Assembly (NCBI GenBank): GCA_023663505.1
Contig: JAMPHH010000003.1
Coordinates: 89,354 to 153,353, forward strand
Direction: 5' to 3'
DNA from: Muribaculum sp.
GTDB taxonomy: Bacteria; Bacillota; Clostridia; Lachnospirales; Lachnospiraceae
DNA: 64,000 nucleotides
A model generated the notes under the pieces. It searched no databases. It was not told the origin of the DNA and saw nothing but the letters and a program-made list of their open reading frames with translations. Of the stretch, positions 53,044-60,804 are shown piece after piece (within the stretch, counting starts at the first letter, position 1; the number at the start of each line of letters is the position of its first letter). The position numbers and the translations under genes were made by a program.

Positions 53044-53929
53044 ACCTTCTACCTCCGCTTTCGCCCGCTCCATTCACAAGCTTGGTGACAAACACCTGTC
53101 TCGCAAGCGATTGTCTCTCTATCTGCAGAGCAGCCGTATCCGCCTGCTCCCTCTCCCGAAAGATTCCGAACACCGTGGGACCGCTACCGCTCATAAGCGC
53201 CCCCAACGCACCACTTGCCCGCAACTGATTCTTGATATAATCAACGATTGGATATTCCTCCACGGTCACCCGCTCAAGCACATTTCCCAGACGTTGGACA
53301 ATCCCCCCCAGACTGCCCTCCTTCAATGCGGTGATCATTCCGTCGATATCAGGATGAGTGTAAGCTCCCACCGCGTCCATACGCTCATAGACATATTTGG
53401 TGGAGACATTGATATCCGGCTTTGCAATCACAAGCCAGCAGTCAGGCGGCGAAGGCAATTCGGTCAGTCTCTCGCCGATTCCCTCCGCAAGAGCCGTCCC
53501 ACCCATGATACAGTAAGGTACGTCAGCCCCTATGCGCACTCCCAGCTCCATCAGCCGCTTATCCTCCACCTGTAATCCATACAGCTCGCAGATTCCCCGC
53601 ATGGCAGCCGCCGCGTCCGCGCTTCCCCCCGCCATACCCGCGGCAATGGGGATATTTTTGCGCAAATCAATATTCACGCCGCCCTTGATTCCAAGTTCAT
53701 CGATCATCAAGGCGGCAGCCTTGTAAATCAGATTGTCACCATTTGTAGGCAGCTCCTCCGAGTTCGTGGCGATCGTAATTCCCGACGCGGTTCTCTCAAA
53801 CGTCAACTCGTCCCAGATGTCAACGGTCTGCATGACCATCTTCACCTCATGGTAGCCGTTTGGCAGGATTCCCAGTACATCTAAACCAAGATTTATCTTA
53901 GCATATGCTTTTCTCACACAGGTATTCAT
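53033..53929 (-). CDS. ispE: 4-diphosphocytidyl-2-C-methyl-D-erythritol kinase
   Basis: 298 residues, a GHMP kinase of the MEP isoprenoid pathway. Signatures: A-Y-A-K-I-N-L-G-L-D-V-L-G, the ATP loop P-I-A-A-G-M-A-G-G-S-A-D-A-A-A and C-terminal M-S-G-S-G-P-T-V-F-G. The promoter at 54082-54110 is near-perfect, and the ~145-nt leader contains a strong hairpin. Confidence 0.95.
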   Translation of the reverse strand: MNTCVRKAYAKINLGLDVLGILPNGYHEVKMVMQTVDIWDELTFERTASGITIATNSEELPTNGDNLIYKAAALMIDELGIKGGVNIDLRKNIPIAAGMAGGSADAAAAMRGICELYGLQVEDKRLMELGVRIGADVPYCIMGGTALAEGIGERLTELPSPPDCWLVIAKPDINVSTKYVYERMDAVGAYTHPDIDGMITALKEGSLGGIVQRLGNVLERVTVEEYPIVDYIKNQLRASGALGALMSGSGPTVFGIFREREQADTAALQIERQSLARQVFVTKLVNGAGESGGRRYAG

Positions 53930-54013
53930 AAGGAGCCCCTCCGCCTAGAGCAATATACATTACATGTAACTTTTCAGAACCATTCACAAATTGCTGCTGC
54001 GCAGCTTTCATTG

Positions 54014-54055
54014 CATAAGGAATTGTTAAAAAATAATTTTTAACAATCCCTTATG
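54014..54055. repeat. Leader hairpin upstream of ispE
   Basis: CATAAGG-ATTGTTAAAAA pairs with TTTTTAACAAT-CCTTATG over about 18 bp with a 4-base loop. It lies between the ispE promoter and start codon, so it would be in the mRNA leader. No T-run follows on the minus strand. Confidence 0.6.
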
Positions 54056-54081
54056 TATTTTGTATACATAGATTGTACTTA

Positions 54082-54110
54082 ATTATATACAATATTAATC
54101 TGTTTGTCAA
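54082..54110 (-). promoter_or_regulatory. Sigma-A consensus promoter of ispE-gntR
   Basis: TTGACA (54110-54105), 17 bases, TATAAT (54087-54082) on the minus strand: both boxes match the consensus exactly. Confidence 0.88.
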
Positions 54111-54116
54111 CAACCC

Positions 54117-54145
54117 CTAAACTTTTCCATGCTTTATGACGATAT
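54117..54145 (+). promoter_or_regulatory. Sigma-D-like promoter of the orphan gene at 54233
   Basis: CTAAA (54117-54121), 16 bases, GACGATAT (54138-54145). Consensus in Bacillus is CTAAA-N(15-16)-CCGATAT, so the -35 is exact and the -10 has one mismatch. It is divergent from the ispE promoter. Confidence 0.5.
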
Positions 54146-54232
54146 ACTTAACGATCAAGGATGATACCCTGACTATGCAAGCAGAACGGTCAGGCACAAA
54201 AAAAGCGCGGATGCGCGGAAAAGAGGTATGTT

Positions 54233-54856
54233 ATGAGTGTAAATGGAGTTACATCAAATCAGGCTAGTGCCGCTTATTCTTCTTACGCTTCCACAACGGC
54301 TGCGGAGAAAGAGAGCACCACAGCCAAGACAGCATCCTCCACACAGAAGGCGGAGGAAACAGGCGTAGTATATGAGCCTTCCACACAGACCAAGACAGAC
54401 ACTACGAAAAAGACTTACACACCCGATACCAATCTGGTAAATAAGTTAAAGGCAGATGCAGATTCCAGAACCTCTCAGCTTCGCAGCCTTGTAGAGAAGC
54501 TGATGGGTCAGCAGGCCAATACCTACGGCAAGGCCAACAATATTTGGCAGTTCTTAAAGAGCGGGAACTACACCGTTGACGCTGCTACTCAGGCTCAGGC
54601 ACAGGCGGATATCGCAGAGGACGGTTATTGGGGTGTCAACCAGACCTCAGACAGAATCATCTCCTTTGCCACTGCTTTGACCGGCGGTGACCCCGATAAG
54701 ATCGAGGAGATGCGCGCTGCATTCCAGAAGGGCTATGCGAAGGCGGAGAAGACTTGGGGCGGCAATCTCCCTGACATCTCCCAGCGTACTTATGATGCTG
54801 TGATGAAGAAGTTCGATGATCTGGCAGCACAGGATCCTACCAAAGTAGAAGGTTAA
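54233..54856 (+). CDS. Orphan secreted-type protein of the flagellar regulon (candidate), unknown function
   Basis: 207 residues, no signal peptide or membrane span. The first 70 residues are S/T/A/K rich and disordered, like the N-termini of flagellar export substrates; residues 75-205 are helical with W-Q-F-L-K-S-G-N-Y-T-V-D, E-D-G-Y-W-G-V-N-Q-T-S-D-R-I and F-Q-K-G-Y-A-K-A-E-K-T-W-G-G. I do not recognise the family. AGAGGT precedes the ATG, and there is a sigma-D-like promoter upstream and a terminator downstream, so it is a monocistronic gene possibly turned on with the flagellar filament. Confidence 0.75.
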   Translation: MSVNGVTSNQASAAYSSYASTTAAEKESTTAKTASSTQKAEETGVVYEPSTQTKTDTTKKTYTPDTNLVNKLKADADSRTSQLRSLVEKLMGQQANTYGKANNIWQFLKSGNYTVDAATQAQAQADIAEDGYWGVNQTSDRIISFATALTGGDPDKIEEMRAAFQKGYAKAEKTWGGNLPDISQRTYDAVMKKFDDLAAQDPTKVEG

Positions 54857-54882
54857 TGTGAGATTTGTGTATTTCAACAAGC

Positions 54883-54919
54883 AATGGCAAAGGTGTTGTT
54901 CACCCTTGCCATTGTTTTT
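54883..54919 (+). terminator. Intrinsic terminator after the orphan gene
   Basis: AATGGCAA-GGTG pairs with CACC-TTGCCATT (12 of 13 bp, one mismatch) and is followed by GTTTTTA. Confidence 0.8.
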
Positions 54920-54983
54920 ATGCGCAAATCCACATATGGAATTTAACTGCTTTGCAGTATACAGCTCGCACAGAACTGTGGCT

Positions 54984-56552
54984 TCAGCCGCCCTTGACAA
55001 TCAGGAGCTTCTGTCCAATCTGTAAATCATCACCGACCAGATTGTTGAGTTCCCTGATCTTCTCCACGGACACATAATACTTTCTCCCTATATTCCACAG
55101 GTTATCTCCCGCCTTCACCACATAGATCACCATACCCGGCAGACTGTTCATCAGCGCGCTGTCCGGCTCCGTCACCTCAACCTGACTGATCAGGTCAACG
55201 GGAACCTTCTCAAAGACCATGGTGTTAAAGCAAAGTATCGCCTTTACGTCCATCTCCTCACCGTCCAGCATGGTGACCTGAAGCTGTTCCACCTCCGCAT
55301 GAACCTTCCCTGTATCGTCCTGAGAGATTCCCGGCACCTCCAAGGTATAGTGATAGGGAATCTGTGCGTCCACACAGGCATAAGGATCAGCGTCATCTCC
55401 CGTGATATACATTACCTTGACCAGAATACCACCCTGCAGCAAAATCCCGTTTTCCACAGTGGACTGCTGCATGGAAGCCACTCTTGCCGAGCTGTGCAAA
55501 AGCTGCAAAATACCCGCGCCGCCGCTCGGAATACGAATGTGATCAGTCACCTTGGTCTTGCCGGTGACACAGGAACGAATGCGGTTCAGCGTCACCCTAT
55601 GAGTCTGGGCATGCACCTCCTTCGTCACCCCGTATATGTCTGAAAGAATCTCCGTGGTATCCTCCTCATAGATGCGAATGTGAATGTCTAACGCAAGCTC
55701 GATTCCGACACATCTCTCCTCTCCGTCCAGATCAGGACGGACGGTAAGCTCCTGCTGCCCCTGCACATAATGAATATCCGGCAGCATTCCCTCCCTGCAT
55801 CCATGACATTCCAACACACCCGAGAAGGGCATTGTAGTCTCAAAGGAGCGAACGGGTCTGTCTTCCCCTTCCCCCTCATAGAGCAAGAACAGCTGCACAT
55901 CTCCCTGAATACTCAGCTTCTCCTCCATTACCTTGAATTCCACATCTCCCAGATGTACCGTACTCCACAAAATACGGAAAATATTGGGATAATTGGCAGG
56001 CAGAGTCACCTCGTCCCGAATGCGGAAGATATCATTTTTACAAATGGCAATCTGTGCAAGCTGCATGGGCATCTTACGGTATTCCAGCCAGTCGGACGAC
56101 GCCCCATCCCCGTGAATGCCAATGGGCGCCTCCTCGTCATAAAGCTCCTCCACCGATGCCATGAGCGTCACAAGGGAGCGAATACTGAGCTTGCGGGAAT
56201 TGATGATCCCCACGCTGAAATCCTCCACCTCTCCTGATGCTTCCACGGTATCCGAGGGCATAACGCCCTTCATGATCAGCTTTTCCTCAAAGGGAATATC
56301 GCCCCCGAAGGGAACCAGACTGCTCCCCGATTCCTGCGTGTGGTAAAGTATCTCAAAATGCATATGTCCCCGCAGGCTTACGGAATCCGTGCCCGGCTTG
56401 ATCTCCTCAATAATGACCTCCGCCTTTTCCAGATTAATATTGCTTACATCGGGCTTACTCTCGGGAATATTCCTGTCGTCCTCCAGTGTGATCTGCGTGA
56501 CCGCCTCGGAGCGAATGCGATCCATATGTATATTCTTTTTTAACAAGTCCAC
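54984..56552 (-). CDS. DUF3794/LysM protein, SipL-like
   Basis: 522 residues from a GTG at 56552 (M-D-L-L-K-K-N-I-H) with GGAGG 8 bases upstream; the ATG at 56567 overlaps that same Shine-Dalgarno and is less likely. Three DUF3794 (SpoIID-partner-like) beta domains with V-I-P-E-S-K-P-D-V type motifs (here N-I-P-E-S-K-P-D-V near residue 28) and a C-terminal LysM domain (Y-V-V-K-A-G-D-N-L-W-N-I-G-R-K-Y-Y-V). In C. difficile SipL anchors SpoIVA on the forespore, and DUF3794-LysM proteins in clostridia are mostly spore or envelope proteins. Probably sporulation; next to pyrD without clear functional link. Confidence 0.8.
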   Translation of the reverse strand: MDLLKKNIHMDRIRSEAVTQITLEDDRNIPESKPDVSNINLEKAEVIIEEIKPGTDSVSLRGHMHFEILYHTQESGSSLVPFGGDIPFEEKLIMKGVMPSDTVEASGEVEDFSVGIINSRKLSIRSLVTLMASVEELYDEEAPIGIHGDGASSDWLEYRKMPMQLAQIAICKNDIFRIRDEVTLPANYPNIFRILWSTVHLGDVEFKVMEEKLSIQGDVQLFLLYEGEGEDRPVRSFETTMPFSGVLECHGCREGMLPDIHYVQGQQELTVRPDLDGEERCVGIELALDIHIRIYEEDTTEILSDIYGVTKEVHAQTHRVTLNRIRSCVTGKTKVTDHIRIPSGGAGILQLLHSSARVASMQQSTVENGILLQGGILVKVMYITGDDADPYACVDAQIPYHYTLEVPGISQDDTGKVHAEVEQLQVTMLDGEEMDVKAILCFNTMVFEKVPVDLISQVEVTEPDSALMNSLPGMVIYVVKAGDNLWNIGRKYYVSVEKIRELNNLVGDDLQIGQKLLIVKGG

Positions 56553-56651
56553 GAAAAATACCTCCATATAGATACTGATATAGATATCTATATGCAGGTA
56601 TTGGGAATGATATGACCCGTTCATTCAACTAACACCGGAACGTTTTCTTGC

Positions 56652-57560
56652 TCAGCCTTCCACCGCCCCGATCAAATCCGTCAGGTTCTCCACATGATAT
56701 TGCTCCATATACTCCTCAATCCCCTTTACCACCTCCACCGTGGTGTACGGATTTACGAAGTTCATGGCGCCGACACTCACCGCGGACGCTCCCGCCAAGA
56801 TAAACTCAATGGCGTCCTCCGCCGTGGCGATACCGCCCATTCCGATGACGGGAATCTGCACCGCATGAGCCGCCTGATACACCATGCGGACAGCGACGGG
56901 CTTGATCGCGGGACCGCTCATGCCGCCCGTCTTATTGGCAATGGCAAATCTGCGGCGGTGAATATCGATCTTCATACCCGTGAGAGTGTTGATCAGGGAC
57001 AGCGCGTCCGCACCAGCAGCCTCCGCCGCCCTCGCCATCTCACCGATATCCGTCACATTGGGACTAAGCTTCATGATAATGGGCTGCTTTGCGTGCCTCT
57101 TGACCTCCTCGGTGATGCGGCTTAAGGCATCTGCCTTCTGACCAAAGGCGATCGCCCCCTCCTTCACGTTGGGACAGGAGACGTTAATTTCAAGCATGGA
57201 CACCGCCGGCTCGTCCCCCAGCTTCTCCACCACCTCCACATAATCCTCCACGGTCTTACCGCAGACATTCACGATGATCTTAGTGTCATATTGCTTCAAA
57301 AAAGGAATATCCCGCTCCAAAAACACATCAATGCCCGGATTCTGCAGCCCGATCGCGTTGAGCATACCGCCGTAAACCTCCGCCACGCGGGGGGTAGGAT
57401 TGCCGGGCCATGGCACATTCGCCACACCCTTGGTCACCACGGCGCCCAATTGGTTCAAATCCACGAGCTCCGAATATTCCATTCCTGAGCCAAAGGTTCC
57501 CGATGCCGTCATCACGGGGTTCTTAAAGGTTATGCCTGCAATGGTTGTCTGTGTATTCAT
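56652..57560 (-). CDS. pyrD: Dihydroorotate dehydrogenase B, catalytic subunit
   Basis: 302 residues, TIM barrel with FMN. The catalytic Cys is in E-I-N-V-S-C-P-N-V-K-E-G, with K-L-S-P-N-V-T-D-I and L-I-N-T-L-T-G-M-K-I-D and the class 1B pattern G-A-S-A-V-S-V-G-A-M-N. It pairs with PyrK and uses NAD+. AGGAGGG precedes the ATG, 7 bp after pyrK. Confidence 0.96.
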   Translation of the reverse strand: MNTQTTIAGITFKNPVMTASGTFGSGMEYSELVDLNQLGAVVTKGVANVPWPGNPTPRVAEVYGGMLNAIGLQNPGIDVFLERDIPFLKQYDTKIIVNVCGKTVEDYVEVVEKLGDEPAVSMLEINVSCPNVKEGAIAFGQKADALSRITEEVKRHAKQPIIMKLSPNVTDIGEMARAAEAAGADALSLINTLTGMKIDIHRRRFAIANKTGGMSGPAIKPVAVRMVYQAAHAVQIPVIGMGGIATAEDAIEFILAGASAVSVGAMNFVNPYTTVEVVKGIEEYMEQYHVENLTDLIGAVEG

Positions 57561-57567
57561 CGAATCC

Positions 57568-58359
57568 TCACCCTCCTATCTCCACTTCCCCCGCCTCAAA
57601 TACGGGTCCCTCGGTACAGATGCGCGCATTATGCACATGAGAGTGTTGGTCGATATCCTTTGTTGCCACCACGCATCCCAAGCATGCCCCCACGCCGCAT
57701 GCCATGTGCTCCTCCAAGGAAATGTAAGCGGGAATGCCCGCCTGCGCCGCATACCGCTTGACGGCGCGAAGCATCGGCATCGGACCGCAGGCAAAGATCA
57801 AATCCGCCCTCAGTCCCCTCTCCTCTATGACATTCATCACATTGCCCTTCGTCCCTGCGCTGCCATCCTCCGTGGCGATATACACCTGTCCATATCGCGC
57901 CAGATCCTCCTGCAAAAATGTCAGGCTGTCCCGATAGCCCGCGATCACCTGAATATTCTCCCTGTCCGTCACGGCATTCAGTGCCTTCGCCAGCTGCAGC
58001 ATGGGCGGGATCCCGATACCGCCGCCCATGAGAAACACTCTTTTACCGACAGCCGCCTCCACGGGAAATCCGTTTCCCAATGTGCCCATAATGTCAATCG
58101 TGTCCTCCGCCTGATAACGGGAGAATTCGTTCGTGCCCTGCCCCGCGACGCGGTAGACGAGCCGCAGCGCGGCTTTGTCCTCCCTCACCTCACAGATGCT
58201 GATGGGACGGGGCAGGAGGGTGCTCCTGTCCTTGGGGTACACGCACAGGAACTGCCCCGGAAGCGCGCTCTGCGCAAGACTTGTCCCTATCCATATATCA
58301 TAAATCCCGGGGGCAATCTCCTGTTGAAAGATCACCTTGGCTGTTTGTTTTTGTTTCAT
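57568..58359 (-). CDS. pyrK: Dihydroorotate dehydrogenase B, electron transfer subunit
   Basis: 263 residues. FAD/NAD ferredoxin reductase-like domain (R-P-I-S-I-C, G-T-N-E-F, G-G-G-I-G-I-P-P) and a C-terminal [2Fe-2S] site (C-G-V-G-A-C-L-G-C...C). It transfers electrons from PyrD to NAD+. Start could be the ATG at 58359 or 58365 or a GTG at 58368; AAAGGA fits 58359 best. The 5' end overlaps or abuts the stop of the DUF4143 ATPase. Confidence 0.93.
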   Translation of the reverse strand: MKQKQTAKVIFQQEIAPGIYDIWIGTSLAQSALPGQFLCVYPKDRSTLLPRPISICEVREDKAALRLVYRVAGQGTNEFSRYQAEDTIDIMGTLGNGFPVEAAVGKRVFLMGGGIGIPPMLQLAKALNAVTDRENIQVIAGYRDSLTFLQEDLARYGQVYIATEDGSAGTKGNVMNVIEERGLRADLIFACGPMPMLRAVKRYAAQAGIPAYISLEEHMACGVGACLGCVVATKDIDQHSHVHNARICTEGPVFEAGEVEIGG

Positions 58360-58364
58360 GGTCA

Positions 58365-59660
58365 TCACATCCTTTCTATACTTGACGGTCCAAGCAGAAA
58401 ATCATAGATATTCAAAATCAAAATCCCAAATTCATTATAATGCTTCGGGACGATGTCCTTTGTGATAATAATTTTTTTAAATGAATCGTCGATTTTACGA
58501 AATGGTCTTGTCTCCTGCAACAGCTTTTCCTCATCAGGAATAGAATAAGCCGACTGAATATAATATCTAACAGAGCCAAGATTGCATATAAAATCAACCT
58601 CTAACTGTTTTCTCGTTACCTTACCATCTATATTTTCCGCTATTGTCACAACGCCCACATCTACACTGTAACCCCGCATACGAAGCTCATTATAAATTAC
58701 ATTTTCCATTGTATGGGTCTGCTCAAACTGCCGAAAATCAATTCGTGCATTACGAAGCCCTAAATCTGAAAAATAATATTTCCTTGGGGTTTCAATATAT
58801 GCCTTTCCTCTGATGTCATATCTCTGAGCAGACTCAATCAGAAAAGAATCCTCAAGATAATCAAGGTATTTCTTGACTGTATTTGAAGTGATTTTTGATT
58901 TCTTCACTGTCTTAAAAGTATTTTTGATTTTCTCCGGATTGGTTAAGGAGCCAATAGCGGAAGAAAGGATATTTAACAAATCCTCCAGCTCGCCTTGATT
59001 TCTGACTTTATTCCGATGAAATATATCTCTGATATATATTTCGCTAAAAAGGGTCTTAAGAACCGCCGCTTTATCATTTGCATTCTCGCGGAGAACCACC
59101 AACGGAATCCCGCCATACAGCATATACTCCGAAAGCCCCTCGTATTTATCCCCTTTATAAACTGACATAAACTCCGAAAAGCTCAGGGGGTACATATGAA
59201 CCTCGTCACCTCTCCCTGCAAACTCCGTGACGATATCCTTTGATAAAAACTTAGCATTGCTTCCCGTCACGTAAACATCAAGATTATCCTTGCGAAGATA
59301 ACCATTCAGCACGGCTTCAAAACAATCAAGCATCTGTACCTCGTCCAAAAGAAGATAATACATACCGCCATCTGTTGTTTTTGAACGGATATACGCCATA
59401 AACTTTTCAGGATCAACCCGCTTTTTTTCTTTCTCGATTTTAATAAGGCTTTCACCTATCAAATATAGATCATCAGCGGAATCAAACGCAAAACGAATAA
59501 TATGCTTCTCGTCTATGCCGTCATGAATCAAATAATTATAAAAAATATTATTTAAAAGGTAAGATTTGCCGCATCTTCGAATACCGGTGATCACCTTAAT
59601 CAATCCATTATTTTGTCTGCTAATCAGTTTATTTAAGTAAAAATCTCTCTGAATCTCCAT
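58365..59660 (-). CDS. AAA ATPase, DUF4143 family
   Basis: 431 residues from the ATG at 59660 (AGGAG upstream). Walker A G-I-R-R-C-G-K-S-Y-L-L, Walker B Y-Y-L-L-L-D-E-V-Q-M-L-D, sensor T-G-S-N-A-K-F-L-S-K, and the C-terminal DUF4143 half with R-x-K-Y-Y-F-S-D-L-G-L-R-N-A and a V-D-F-I-C-N-L-G nuclease-like strand (E-V-D-F). These ATPases occur near mobile and defence genes; no exact function is known. It lies between the recombinase and pyrK, and its stop is inside the pyrK start region. AT-rich relative to pyr genes. Confidence 0.8.
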   Translation of the reverse strand: MEIQRDFYLNKLISRQNNGLIKVITGIRRCGKSYLLNNIFYNYLIHDGIDEKHIIRFAFDSADDLYLIGESLIKIEKEKKRVDPEKFMAYIRSKTTDGGMYYLLLDEVQMLDCFEAVLNGYLRKDNLDVYVTGSNAKFLSKDIVTEFAGRGDEVHMYPLSFSEFMSVYKGDKYEGLSEYMLYGGIPLVVLRENANDKAAVLKTLFSEIYIRDIFHRNKVRNQGELEDLLNILSSAIGSLTNPEKIKNTFKTVKKSKITSNTVKKYLDYLEDSFLIESAQRYDIRGKAYIETPRKYYFSDLGLRNARIDFRQFEQTHTMENVIYNELRMRGYSVDVGVVTIAENIDGKVTRKQLEVDFICNLGSVRYYIQSAYSIPDEEKLLQETRPFRKIDDSFKKIIITKDIVPKHYNEFGILILNIYDFLLGPSSIERM

Positions 59661-59748
59661 GCAAAGCGCTCCTACACAAAAGATTTTTGCAACTTTGAAC
59701 ATATTTCCTTTCTATTTTATCATAAGATATAATGAAAGGCAACTATAA

Positions 59749-60774
59749 ATCAGCGTAAGCGATTTTCTATTATTGTCCTATAATAATTATTGTCCTATAA
59801 TAATTATTGTCCTATAATCCTGATAAGGTCCTCATTACCAAGTCCACATCCTTATTCTCCAATTCCTGAATAATATGAAGATATGTCTTTTGTGTTGTTG
59901 TCATACTGGCATGTCCCAGTCTGCGCGCGACACTTGCAATTGATACGCCTGCAAATAACAATAATGATGCATGTGTATGACGTAAACCATGGATTGAAAT
60001 AGACGAAATCCCACATTCCCTACAATGTCGGGTAAGGACATCATTCACGGTGGAATTATAAATCTTCTCTTTACCCACAAATATAGGCTCATCTTCGGGC
60101 ATCCCCTTTATCAATTCAGAAAACTTGACAACTATCTGCCAGTCAACCTGTATCTTTCTCACAGATGACGCGTTTTTCGTCGGTAAAAAACCGCCTTCTC
60201 CTTTATAATCCCAAGTTTTGCTGATTGATAATGTCTGCCTTGCAAAATCAAAATCACTTGGTGTAATCGCAAGCGCTTCAGAAAATCTCATTCCCGTCTT
60301 TGCCACCAAAAGGATAAACCAATCCCAATTGAGCTCCTCCCTTATATCAAGATCGGCGATTAAAGTATGTAGCTCAAACTGATTCAAATACTTTATTTTC
60401 TTGCTCCTAGGCGTCTTACCCTTTATAATTGCCTTTCTTGTCGGATCGCGTTGTATCAAACCCTCGTCAACGGCGTCAAGAATCGCCCCCTTTAGCTGAT
60501 GATGAAAATCCAAAGTGGTCTGACGTTCATGCTCCTTGGCATAATCATTCAGAAGCTGTTGATATGCCGTTCTCGTCAACTCTGAAAGCTTTAAATCCGG
60601 CGCAAGTTTCTCAACCCACTTCAATGTCATCAAATATTTTGCCATCGTCGCTTCTCTAATTGCACCTTTTTTGTACACATCTACCCACTGCCTGTAATAA
60701 TTACAAAAGAGCGATGACTTGTCCATATTATTTAGCATAAGCTACCTCCATTTCTCTATAACGCTTACGCTGAT
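59749..60774. repeat. 13-bp inverted repeats flanking the recombinase gene
   Basis: ATCAGCGTAAGCG at 59749-59761 and its exact reverse complement CGCTTACGCTGAT at 60762-60774, bracketing the tyrosine recombinase gene. Also, three tandem copies of a 17-bp unit (ATTGTCCTATAATAATT) at 59772-59822 run through the end of the gene. These could be recombinase binding or crossover sites. Confidence 0.65.
59812..60738 (-). CDS. Tyrosine recombinase (phage integrase family)
   Basis: 308 residues. N-terminal SAM-like DNA-binding domain (about 10-95) and a catalytic domain with the R-H-R-Y set: R in K-T-G-M-R-F-S-E-A-L, H-x-L-R in I-H-G-L-R-H-T-H-A-S-L-L, G-H-A-S-M-T-T-T-Q-K-T-Y. Start at 60738 with GGAGGT. 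It lies directly downstream of hsdR. Such recombinases commonly sit in type I restriction loci and invert hsdS segments to switch specificity. Confidence 0.93.
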   Translation of the reverse strand: MLNNMDKSSLFCNYYRQWVDVYKKGAIREATMAKYLMTLKWVEKLAPDLKLSELTRTAYQQLLNDYAKEHERQTTLDFHHQLKGAILDAVDEGLIQRDPTRKAIIKGKTPRSKKIKYLNQFELHTLIADLDIREELNWDWFILLVAKTGMRFSEALAITPSDFDFARQTLSISKTWDYKGEGGFLPTKNASSVRKIQVDWQIVVKFSELIKGMPEDEPIFVGKEKIYNSTVNDVLTRHCRECGISSISIHGLRHTHASLLLFAGVSIASVARRLGHASMTTTQKTYLHIIQELENKDVDLVMRTLSGL

Positions 60775-60804
60775 ATAAGCAATTCGGGATTACAGAGGTA
60801 ACTC

